Source of the DNA: a virus
Length of the DNA: 21,059 nt
Virus record (IMG/VR): IMGVR_UViG_3300043449_001729
Span: 1-21,059 of that record
Reading direction: 5' to 3' (one strand)
Shown here: piece after piece, positions 13,479 through 20,438 of the stretch
Position numbering within the stretch: position 1 is the stretch's first letter
Layout of the letters: each line of letters begins with the position of its first letter
Notes under the pieces: model-generated
Database searches by the model: none
What the model was told of the DNA's origin: nothing
Seen by the model: the letters and a program-made list of their open reading frames with translations, nothing else
Program-made: the position numbers and the translations under genes

Positions 13479-14705
13479 ATGAAATTTTGGGATACAGGCG
13501 AAGAAACAAACACAACCACATTTGATTATGATGTGATGAAAAAGAAGTTCATTGAAAATTTGGACTATCTTAAAGAAATGTCAGTAGAGGAACAAACTCT
13601 ATATAAGAAGTGGATTGAATGGAATGAGGATAGAGTTTCTAATATGAAACGTTTGCCGGCCCTACAATCTTATTATGATTCTTTGTGGAAACCAACCGAT
13701 ATTACTAATAAAGAATTAACTATTTCAGAAATTGAATCAATTGACCCGTATGTTGAAATAGTAGAAGATGACCCAAAAGAATCGACCCGTTGGACCGAAA
13801 TTCGTAAACTAATTCATACAATGGAGTTTTCTGCTAACCCTGGTAGAAACGTAAAGATATACGTTAAAGATAAAACAAGTGGAAAGATATTAGGACAGAT
13901 TTGTTTAGGTTCTGATATTACTTCATTGGGTGTTAGAGATGAATTCATTGGTTGGAGTAAAGAAGATAAATTTGAAAAGGGTAAATTAAATTGTACATCT
14001 ATTGCTACAACTATTGTATCAACTCAACCATTTGGATATAACTTCTTAGGAGGTAAGTTAATTGCAGCATTGGCAACTGCACCTGAAATTAGAGCATATT
14101 GGAAAACTAAATATGATAATCCATTAGTTGGAGTAGGTACAACATCTTTGTATGGCATTCACTCACAATATAATGGTATTCCGCATTTCAAAACATTAGG
14201 AGAATCTAAAGGTAAGATTTCTACAAAGCCAGATGATTCAGTTTACGACCCGTGGCATCAATGGTTAAAAGAAAATCGTGCTGAATGGTATAAAACGCAT
14301 ATTATGGATGAGAGAGAAAGAAATGGTGCTAATATGGGTTACGAAAAAAATGGACCTGTAAGTGGAATTAAACAAAAGATTATTCAGGCAATTTTTAAAG
14401 AATTGGGAATTAAAGGAAATGCTTATGACCACGGATTCCAAAGAGGTGTTTACTTTGCACAAATGTATCAGAATGGTAATGATTTTCTTTGTTCTAAAAT
14501 AGAAGAAAAAGATTTAGTATTAAATGAAAAATTTGCTAAAGGAAATGAATACACTATTAAATGGTGGAAAGATAAAGCCATTAAAAGATATACAAAACTA
14601 CACGAAGAAGGTAGAATTAAACCGGAAGTATTGTTCTATGTGAATGCAATCGGAATGACGTGGGAACAAATGAAAGAACATTATTTAAAAGAAGTAGGAA
14701 GATAA
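13479..14705 (+). CDS. DruA/DUF4338-like protein
   Basis: Residues about 95-250 of this 408-residue protein resemble the DruA/DUF4338 family, named from the Druantia anti-phage system but also found in phages and mobile elements. Family-like features in order: RKLIHTMEFS, KILGQICLGSDITSLGVRDE then FIGWSKEDK (150-163), STQPFGYNFLGGKLIAALAT (181-200), a YDNPLVGVGTTSLYG segment (212-226) and HFKTLGESKGK (236-246). The order of a strand ending in a Y, a W/F and a LG---G turn recalls the Mom block IYQATNWIYQG, so a shared GNAT-like core is possible, though weak by eye. The first 95 residues and the last 150 (helical, Trp- and Lys-rich) are not recognised. The gene directly precedes the polymerase gene. 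Confidence 0.6.
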   Translation: MKFWDTGEETNTTTFDYDVMKKKFIENLDYLKEMSVEEQTLYKKWIEWNEDRVSNMKRLPALQSYYDSLWKPTDITNKELTISEIESIDPYVEIVEDDPKESTRWTEIRKLIHTMEFSANPGRNVKIYVKDKTSGKILGQICLGSDITSLGVRDEFIGWSKEDKFEKGKLNCTSIATTIVSTQPFGYNFLGGKLIAALATAPEIRAYWKTKYDNPLVGVGTTSLYGIHSQYNGIPHFKTLGESKGKISTKPDDSVYDPWHQWLKENRAEWYKTHIMDERERNGANMGYEKNGPVSGIKQKIIQAIFKELGIKGNAYDHGFQRGVYFAQMYQNGNDFLCSKIEEKDLVLNEKFAKGNEYTIKWWKDKAIKRYTKLHEEGRIKPEVLFYVNAIGMTWEQMKEHYLKEVGR

Positions 14706-14706
14706 T

Positions 14707-17268
14707 ATGTATCAAAACATCTATTACGAAAGACAAAAGAATTTAATTCATCTATGGGATGATAAAAGTGGATATCAAACTTTTCCATACCGAAAGTATG
14801 CTTATAAAAAAGACCCATATGGAGAATATCGTTCTATGTATGGTGATAAGTTAACTAAAGTTGGTAAATGGGAAAAGGAAGATGCTGAAGATTTATTTGA
14901 ATCGGATGTTCCCGAAACAACGAGAGTGTTGGTAGATATATACGATAATGATTTACCATCAGTTGGACATAGAACTCTTACATTTGATATTGAGGTAGAA
15001 ATGATATCAGGTCTACCAAACACACGAGAAGCAAAAAACGAAATTACTGCAATTGCTGCACACGATGGAGCAACTAAATTGTATGATGTATTCGTATTAG
15101 ATAAAGAAAGAAAAGTAAAAAATAATGCCAAAAACTTTAACAAAGATGGTAGAGAAGTCAGCCTCCACATTTTTGACAATGAAAAAAATTTACTACATGC
15201 TTTCCTTAATTACTATGAGGAAATTAACCCAACGATTTTAACGGGTTGGAATATAGATTTCTTTGATATTCCGTATTTGTATAATAGATTAAAGAATGTA
15301 TGCGGTGAGGGTAACGCTAAACGATTATCGCCAATTGGACAAGCATTCTGGTCTCCATATAGAGAGAAATTTAGTTTTGGTGGTGTAGCAATTTTGGATT
15401 ATATTAATCTATATAAAACTTACACATATACATTGGAAGCATCTTATACATTAAATTACATTGCTACTAAAGAATTGGGCAGAGGTAAAGTTGAATATGA
15501 GGGAAGTTTGGATGATTTATTTGTAAATGATTTAGAAAAATTCATTGAGTATAACATTGTCGATGTGGATTTAGTTGTGGCAATGGATGATAAACTCCAA
15601 TTCATTGAATTATGTAGAGCTGTTTGTCACGCCGGATATGTGCCATATGAGGATTACATCTATTCATCAAAATGGTTAGAAGGAGCTTGCTTAGGGTATC
15701 TGAAAAAGAAAGGATTAGTAGCAACCAATAAACCAAAAGATAGAAAGGAAAGGATGCAAGCACTTCGTGATAACAACGAAGAGAAATTCATTGGAGCATA
15801 TGTAAAAGAACCCATCGTTGGTAAGTATGATTGGATTTATGATTTGGATTTAACATCACTATATCCATCAATCATTATGACATTAAATATCAGTCCCGAA
15901 ACAAAGGTTGGTAAGATTCAAAATTGGGATGCAGAGGAAAATATTAGAGGAGTAGAGAAGGTGTATAAGCTAGTGGGTAACGATGGTGATACTTACGAAT
16001 ATACTACACAGGAATTAAAAGAAGTTATTAAAGATAGTAATTTAGGTGTTGCTGCAAATGGAGTTCTTTATACACAAGATAAACCGGGTCTAATCGCAGA
16101 TATTTTAAATGATTGGTTTCAAAAGCGTGTTGAGTTTAGAAAATTAGAAAAAAAATATGGTGAAGCGAAAGATACGGAAAAGTATGAATTTTATGCTAAA
16201 AGGCAATTGGTTCAGAAGATTCTTCTTAATTCTATGTATGGTGTGCTTGGTCTTCCTGCCTTTCGGTTTTATGATATTGATAATGCTGAGGCGGTTACGA
16301 TTACAGGTCAAACTGTTATTAAGAAAACAGCAGAAATGGCAAACATCAAATATTGGAAAGAACTCGGAACTAAAGAAGATTATAATGTGTACATCGATAC
16401 TGATTCCATTTATATGATGGCTGAACCATTAGTAAAGCATCGTTATCCCGAATATAAAGAATTTGATGAAAAACGAATGGCTTCCGAAGTAAATACAATT
16501 GCTGAAGAAACACAAACATTCTTAAACTCATTCTACGATATGTTGGCAGAGAGATTCTTTTTCATTCCAAAAGATAAACATAGATTTGAAATCAAAAAAG
16601 AATACATCAGTAAAGCAGGATTTTGGGTAGCCAAAAAACGTTACGCACAATGGATGGTATTGAAAAATGGTATTCCATGCGATAAATTGGATGTTAAAGG
16701 ATTGGATGTAGTTCGTTCATCATTCCCCAAAGCATTTCAGGACCAAATGAGTGGTATGTTAAAGGATATCCTAATGGGTAAGGATAACGAATATGTTGAT
16801 AAAAAATTATTAGCATTTAAAGCTAGTATGGCTACTTTGCCTGTTAATAAAATAGCAAAGGGTGGAGCAATTAAAGAATTGAGTAAATATGATAATGGTA
16901 GTTGGAGAAAAGATAGTGGGTTATCAATTGCATCTTTTGAGAAAGGAACACCTGCACACGTTAAAGCAGGTATCACTTACAATCGACTATTGAAATTCTT
17001 TAACGCACCATATAAGCATGAACCAATTAGAGATGGTGATAAAGTAAAATGGGTATATCTTAAAAACAATCCATTAGGATTGGATACTGTGGCTTTTAAA
17101 GATTATAATGACCCGAAAGAAATTATGGAATTCGTAGAACAATATATCGATAGAGATAAATTATATGTTTCGGATATGGAAAACAAAGTAGATGATTTCT
17201 ATACCGCACTTAAATGGCAAAAGGCTTCAACCGAAGCTCTAACCGCCAAAAAGTTTTTCTCATTTTAA
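14707..17268 (+). CDS. DNA polymerase, family B, T4 gp43-like
   Basis: This is the replicative polymerase with proofreading, 853 residues (T4 gp43 is 898). Exonuclease motifs: Exo I FDIEVE (D94, E96), Exo II WNIDFFD (N182, D187) and Exo III YNIVD (Y282, D286). Polymerase motifs: A is DLTSLYPS (D381-S388), B is KILLNSMYG (K504-G512), and C is YIDTDS (D564, D566), followed by KKRYAQWMV. The C-terminal KWQKASTEALTAKKFFSF probably holds the clamp-binding tail. No intein or intron interrupts it, although motif B is a common insertion site, and codon use there differs from the rest of the gene (see findings). The clamp gene follows after a promoter-like site. Confidence 0.97.
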   Translation: MYQNIYYERQKNLIHLWDDKSGYQTFPYRKYAYKKDPYGEYRSMYGDKLTKVGKWEKEDAEDLFESDVPETTRVLVDIYDNDLPSVGHRTLTFDIEVEMISGLPNTREAKNEITAIAAHDGATKLYDVFVLDKERKVKNNAKNFNKDGREVSLHIFDNEKNLLHAFLNYYEEINPTILTGWNIDFFDIPYLYNRLKNVCGEGNAKRLSPIGQAFWSPYREKFSFGGVAILDYINLYKTYTYTLEASYTLNYIATKELGRGKVEYEGSLDDLFVNDLEKFIEYNIVDVDLVVAMDDKLQFIELCRAVCHAGYVPYEDYIYSSKWLEGACLGYLKKKGLVATNKPKDRKERMQALRDNNEEKFIGAYVKEPIVGKYDWIYDLDLTSLYPSIIMTLNISPETKVGKIQNWDAEENIRGVEKVYKLVGNDGDTYEYTTQELKEVIKDSNLGVAANGVLYTQDKPGLIADILNDWFQKRVEFRKLEKKYGEAKDTEKYEFYAKRQLVQKILLNSMYGVLGLPAFRFYDIDNAEAVTITGQTVIKKTAEMANIKYWKELGTKEDYNVYIDTDSIYMMAEPLVKHRYPEYKEFDEKRMASEVNTIAEETQTFLNSFYDMLAERFFFIPKDKHRFEIKKEYISKAGFWVAKKRYAQWMVLKNGIPCDKLDVKGLDVVRSSFPKAFQDQMSGMLKDILMGKDNEYVDKKLLAFKASMATLPVNKIAKGGAIKELSKYDNGSWRKDSGLSIASFEKGTPAHVKAGITYNRLLKFFNAPYKHEPIRDGDKVKWVYLKNNPLGLDTVAFKDYNDPKEIMEFVEQYIDRDKLYVSDMENKVDDFYTALKWQKASTEALTAKKFFSF

Positions 17269-17300
17269 TTTGGAACATTCGAAATATTTTCTTATATTTG
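17269..17300 (+). promoter_or_regulatory. Bacteroidetes-type promoter-like site before the sliding clamp gene
   Basis: TTTG (17269-17272), 20 bases, TATATTTG (17293-17300), then TAACAAT. The TTTG begins on the base after the polymerase stop codon. The leader before the ATG at 17333 would be about 27 bases, A-rich and unstructured. Confidence 0.7.
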
Positions 17301-17332
17301 TAACAATAAAAATAAAATTTAAAAATTAGATT

Positions 17333-18046
17333 ATGAACAAAAACAATTTACAAAGATTCATTCAGAAGTATTCACTAGGTGGAGTAATTGAATCAGTAGC
17401 ATGGAACGCAGAAGGAAACAAATTATCTGTACGTTTCATTTCAGATGACAAGACAATGCTGGGTGAAGTGGATTTTAATGGCTTTACATCAAAACCATTC
17501 AATGTTGGTATTTACACTACATCATTGTTAAAAAATTTATTAGGTATTTTGGATAACGATTTATCTTTAAATGTTGATATGGCTGGCGATAAAGCTACTG
17601 TATTAAAATTGGTTTCAGAAGAAACTGAAACTTCGTATCAATTGGCTGATTTAGGTGTGATTCCTGCGGTACCTGATTTAAAAGTATTGCCGGAATTTGG
17701 TATCTCAATTGAGATGGCATCTACTATGATTGATAAGTTTATCAAAGCAAAAGGTGCATTAAGTGATATCGATACATTCACTGTGTTTACTGAAGGTGGT
17801 GATTTGAAGATGGCAATTGGTTATTCATCTATCTCTACAAATAGAGTAACATTCACTTGTGAAAAAGGATACGCTGATGAAGTTAAACCTATTTCTTTCT
17901 CCGCTAAATATCTTAAAGAAATCTTAACGGCAAACAAAGAGGCAACCGCTGCTAAACTTAAAGTATCAGCAGATGGATTAGCACACGTTGAATTCATTAT
18001 CGATGAGTTCGTATGTAAATATTATTTAGTAGAAATTTCAAATTAA
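17333..18046 (+). CDS. DNA polymerase sliding clamp, gp45-like
   Basis: This 237-residue protein matches the size of the T4 gp45 clamp (228), a trimeric ring that tethers the polymerase to DNA. The sequence shows repeated beta-strand stretches of a two-domain clamp: KLSVRFISDDKTMLGEVDF, FNVGIYTTSLLKNLLGILDN, LSLNVDMAGDKATVLKLV and, in the second half, KPISFSAKYLKEILTANKE then KLKVSADGLAHVEFII near the C-terminus. It has the mid-protein linker DLGVIPAVPDLKVLPEF. Identity of single residues to gp45 is low, so the call leans on size, strand pattern and position between polymerase and clamp-loader genes. Its own promoter-like site may give it higher expression, as a processivity factor would need. 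Confidence 0.85.
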   Translation: MNKNNLQRFIQKYSLGGVIESVAWNAEGNKLSVRFISDDKTMLGEVDFNGFTSKPFNVGIYTTSLLKNLLGILDNDLSLNVDMAGDKATVLKLVSEETETSYQLADLGVIPAVPDLKVLPEFGISIEMASTMIDKFIKAKGALSDIDTFTVFTEGGDLKMAIGYSSISTNRVTFTCEKGYADEVKPISFSAKYLKEILTANKEATAAKLKVSADGLAHVEFIIDEFVCKYYLVEISN

Positions 18047-18050
18047 TAAA

Positions 18051-18362
18051 ATGACAGAGCAATTAGAACTATCCCCACAAGAGGAATTACAACAACAAGA
18101 AGCAGGTAGTATTGGAGTAACTGAATCAAAAGCTATCGCAGATGCAGAGTGGTGCTTTCAATTCTTTAATAATGAACCAATAGTATTTGCTTTTTCAAAT
18201 GAAGGAGAAGTGGCAACAACATTATCTTTACAAATTGAGCCAATAGAAAATGAGGGATTAAACTTCCAACAAAACGGAATGACTTTTAGAATTTTCCCAA
18301 GACCAATTAGTGAAGAAACAAAAAAAGAAAGAAAAAATGCAAGTCAAAATAAAGAAGCTTAG
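18051..18362 (+). CDS. Small acidic protein of unknown function
   Basis: I do not recognise this 103-residue protein. The first 20 residues are Glu/Gln-rich (MTEQLELSPQEELQQQEAG). Then comes a probable beta-rich core, WCFQFFNNEPIVFAFSNEGE, VATTLSLQIEPIENEGLNF and MTFRIFPRPI, and a charged Lys/Glu tail. There are no catalytic motifs. It starts 4 bases after the clamp stop, and its last 26 bases overlap the dUTPase start, so it is likely made together with both. A role near the clamp or in dNTP metabolism would be a guess. Confidence 0.75.
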   Translation: MTEQLELSPQEELQQQEAGSIGVTESKAIADAEWCFQFFNNEPIVFAFSNEGEVATTLSLQIEPIENEGLNFQQNGMTFRIFPRPISEETKKERKNASQNKEA

Positions 18363-18765
18363 TCCAGAAGCAGTTATACCACAATATGCAAAGGATGGTG
18401 ATGCTGGTATGGATTTGGTAGCAACATCAATAAAGTTTGATGGTACACAAATTACATACGGAACAGGATTATCAATGGAAATTCCCAAAGGATTTGTAGG
18501 ATTAGTATTTCCTCGTTCATCTATTCGTAAAACTGATTTATCATTAAGTAATTCAGTAGGTGTAATCGATAGTGGATATAGAGGTGAAATACAGGCTACA
18601 TTTAACCAAAAAGCTTTATCTAAAAATGGTAGTCTTTTATATGGGGTTGGTGATAGAATTATGCAAATTATAATCATACCATATCCACCCATTGAATTTG
18701 AAGAAGTAAATGAATTAAATAACACCGAAAGAGGCGAAGGCGGATTCGGTTCAACTGGAAAATAA
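18337..18765 (+). CDS. dut: dUTPase (dUTP diphosphatase), trimeric type
   Basis: The enzyme splits dUTP to dUMP and PPi, keeping uracil out of DNA and feeding dTMP synthesis. All five motifs are present in 142 residues: 1 is DAGMDL (22-27), 2 is PRSS (59-62), 3 is GVIDSGYRGEI (75-85) with catalytic D78 and base-stacking Y81, 4 is GDRIMQ (105-110), and 5 is RGEGGFGSTGK (132-142). I chose ATG 18337, which gives the usual family start MQVKIKKLSPEAVIPQYA; a longer start at 18310 only adds a lysine-rich run encoded within the preceding gene. The clamp-loader gene starts 1 base after its stop. An unmodified-T or A-based modification scheme would fit a phage that avoids dU. Confidence 0.96.
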   Translation: MQVKIKKLSPEAVIPQYAKDGDAGMDLVATSIKFDGTQITYGTGLSMEIPKGFVGLVFPRSSIRKTDLSLSNSVGVIDSGYRGEIQATFNQKALSKNGSLLYGVGDRIMQIIIIPYPPIEFEEVNELNNTERGEGGFGSTGK

Positions 18766-18766
18766 T

Positions 18767-19714
18767 ATGAGTTTTTTCGCAAACGATATAAACAAAAGAG
18801 AGCATAGCTTGTGGGTGGAGAAATACCGCCCACAAACTCTTGCTGACTATGTTGGTAATGAAACCATCAAAGAAACTATCCAACAATATTTGGATAACAA
18901 CGATATTCCGCATTTATTACTTTATGGTAAAGCGGGTACGGGTAAAACTACATTAGCAAAGTTAATTGTAAACACAATCAAATGTGACCATATGATTATC
19001 AACGCATCGGATGAGAACAATGTGGATACCGTTCGTAACAAAGTAAAGAATTTCGCATCATCGGTAGGTTTTGCAGGATTTAAGGTTGTGATTTTGGATG
19101 AGTTTGATTATATGACTCCAAACGCACAAGCAATCCTTCGTAACTTAATGGAAACATTCAGTAAACATTGTAGATTCATTTTAACATGTAACTACATTGA
19201 GAAAATCATTGACCCGATTCAGAGTAGATGCCAATCATTTGCAATTACACCTCCAACTAAAAAAGATGTAGCGGTTCAGGTTTCTAAGATTTTGGATAAA
19301 GAAAATATCAAATATGATTTGAAAAATGTAGCTGATATTATTAGTTCATATTATCCAGATATTCGTAGAATATTAAATACTTGCCAATTGCAATCAGCTA
19401 AAGGTGAATTAAAAGTAGACCATGCAATTATGGTGGAATCTAATTTCCAAACCAAATTGATTGAATTACTAACATCATCGGATGATAAACGTAATCTATT
19501 TATGAAAACCAGACAGGCGGTAGCAGATAATCGTTTGAATGATTATTCAGAAATGTACACTATGTTATATGATAAAGTAGATGAATACGCATCCGGAGAT
19601 AAGGCAAATGTAATACTTACTATTGCAGATGGATTATCAAAAGATGCTTTAGTAGTAGATAAAGAAATAGTGTTTATGAGCACAATTATTCAAATTTTAA
19701 ATATTATAAAATGA
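18767..19714 (+). CDS. Clamp loader large subunit, AAA+ ATPase, gp44-like
   Basis: This 315-residue AAA+ protein resembles T4 gp44 and replication factor C small subunits; four copies with one gp62 would open and load the clamp. It begins with the RFC-box sequence LWVEKYRPQTLADYVGNE. Walker A is GKAGTGKT (54-61), INASDENNVDTVRNKV matches the family's second box, Walker B is VVILDEFD (107-114), sensor 1 is ILTCNY (138-143), and the SRC arginine finger is at 153-155 (QSRCQSF). The C-terminal third is the helical collar region. Its stop overlaps the next gene's start as ATGA, pointing to translational coupling within the clamp-loader operon. Confidence 0.95.
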   Translation: MSFFANDINKREHSLWVEKYRPQTLADYVGNETIKETIQQYLDNNDIPHLLLYGKAGTGKTTLAKLIVNTIKCDHMIINASDENNVDTVRNKVKNFASSVGFAGFKVVILDEFDYMTPNAQAILRNLMETFSKHCRFILTCNYIEKIIDPIQSRCQSFAITPPTKKDVAVQVSKILDKENIKYDLKNVADIISSYYPDIRRILNTCQLQSAKGELKVDHAIMVESNFQTKLIELLTSSDDKRNLFMKTRQAVADNRLNDYSEMYTMLYDKVDEYASGDKANVILTIADGLSKDALVVDKEIVFMSTIIQILNIIK

Positions 19715-19947
19715 TAGACCAATTTAACCAACCACAAATCGATTTAAAAGATACGAGAGATGTAGCATGCGAATGTGGTAACCTAATCTTTATGCCGGGT
19801 TATAGATTTCGTAAAGCATCTAAGTTATTAACTGGCGGTGATAAAGATACTGTTATGCCATTTGAAGTATTCTTATGTACAAATTGTGGTAAACCATTGC
19901 AGGACTTTTTACCTGAAGAATTAAAAATTACAAAAGAAGAAAACTAA
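19711..19947 (+). CDS. Small zinc-ribbon protein of unknown function
   Basis: This 78-residue protein has two cysteine pairs, C20-E-C22 (ACECGNLIF) and C56-x-x-C59 (LCTNCGKP), arranged as a zinc ribbon: two knuckles 33 residues apart, each followed by Gly. The region between is basic (YRFRKASKLLTGG). It lies between the two clamp-loader subunit genes, overlapping the first as ATGA and the second as TAATG, so all three are probably translated in step. In T4 genes 44 and 62 are adjacent. A structural or regulatory role in the clamp loader is possible but only inferred from position. Confidence 0.8.
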   Translation: MIDQFNQPQIDLKDTRDVACECGNLIFMPGYRFRKASKLLTGGDKDTVMPFEVFLCTNCGKPLQDFLPEELKITKEEN

Positions 19948-20399
19948 TGGCAGCTAAAAAGTTATTCGACCATCTTAATGCAATTACGGCGGAACAAGAC
20001 CCAAACTATTTCGATAAGTTATCGGAAGAGGATTTGAAATCGTGGAGTAACTTTATGATTAATCGATTCTTGTCTATGAAGCCGGAATGGGTTGAACTAA
20101 TTGCATCATTATTACCTTTAACTCAAACTCTTCGTCCAAAGGAGATGTACAAATTGTATATAAATGTTCTACCAAAAGGTAAACAATATCTGAAATATAT
20201 AAAAGGTAAATCGGAAGATAAATATGAGGAGTTTTTAGTGGAGTTAATTAAAAAAGATTTTGGAGTACCCGAATCACAAGCATTGGAATATATTGATATT
20301 CTTTATTCAACTAGAGAAGGTAGAGAAAATATTAAATACATTTGTGAAAAGTATGGTATAGATAAAAAACAAATTACGAAACTGAAATTAAAGATATAA
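19947..20399 (+). CDS. Clamp loader small subunit, gp62-like
   Basis: This 150-residue protein looks like the non-ATPase subunit that completes the phage clamp loader with gp44. It has the start LFDHLNAI, then SWSNFMINRFLSMKPEWVEL (33-52), matching the gp62 block with PFMINR-LS, and LRPKEMYKLYINVLPKGK (72-89). The rest is helical (LVELIKKDFGVPESQALEY, then REGRENIKYICEKYGID). It is somewhat shorter than T4 gp62 (187). No P-loop is present, as expected. The similarity is short, so position after the gp44-like gene carries much of the weight. A promoter-like site follows within 5 bases of its stop. Confidence 0.78.
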   Translation: MAAKKLFDHLNAITAEQDPNYFDKLSEEDLKSWSNFMINRFLSMKPEWVELIASLLPLTQTLRPKEMYKLYINVLPKGKQYLKYIKGKSEDKYEEFLVELIKKDFGVPESQALEYIDILYSTREGRENIKYICEKYGIDKKQITKLKLKI

Positions 20400-20402
20400 T
20401 TC

Positions 20403-20434
20403 TTTGGTTTATTTAAATAAATTTCGTATATTTG
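20403..20434 (+). promoter_or_regulatory. Bacteroidetes-type promoter-like site before the nuclease gene
   Basis: TTTG (20403-20406), 20 bases, TATATTTG (20427-20434), then TTAT and the ATG at 20439. Spacing to the ATG is 4 bases, as at 13479 and 8712, so the mRNA is probably leaderless. Confidence 0.7.
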
Positions 20435-20438
20435 TTAT

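Noticed and set aside
14802-15179. 125-codon open frame on the minus strand
   Set aside because: It is antisense to the polymerase exonuclease domain and low in complexity (Ser/Leu/Phe-rich), as expected from reading an AT-rich gene backwards.
16157-16417. 86-codon plus-strand frame inside the polymerase gene
   Set aside because: It is a shifted reading of motif B and C codons; the real frame is uninterrupted and conserved.
5903-17268. Introns or inteins in nrdA, phoH, the recombinase or the polymerase
   Set aside because: All four frames run through their conserved motifs without interruption or extra length.
18258-18833. 191-codon open frame on the minus strand
   Set aside because: It lies across the dUTPase gene, which has all five family motifs; the minus frame gives no recognisable protein and no promoter-like site.
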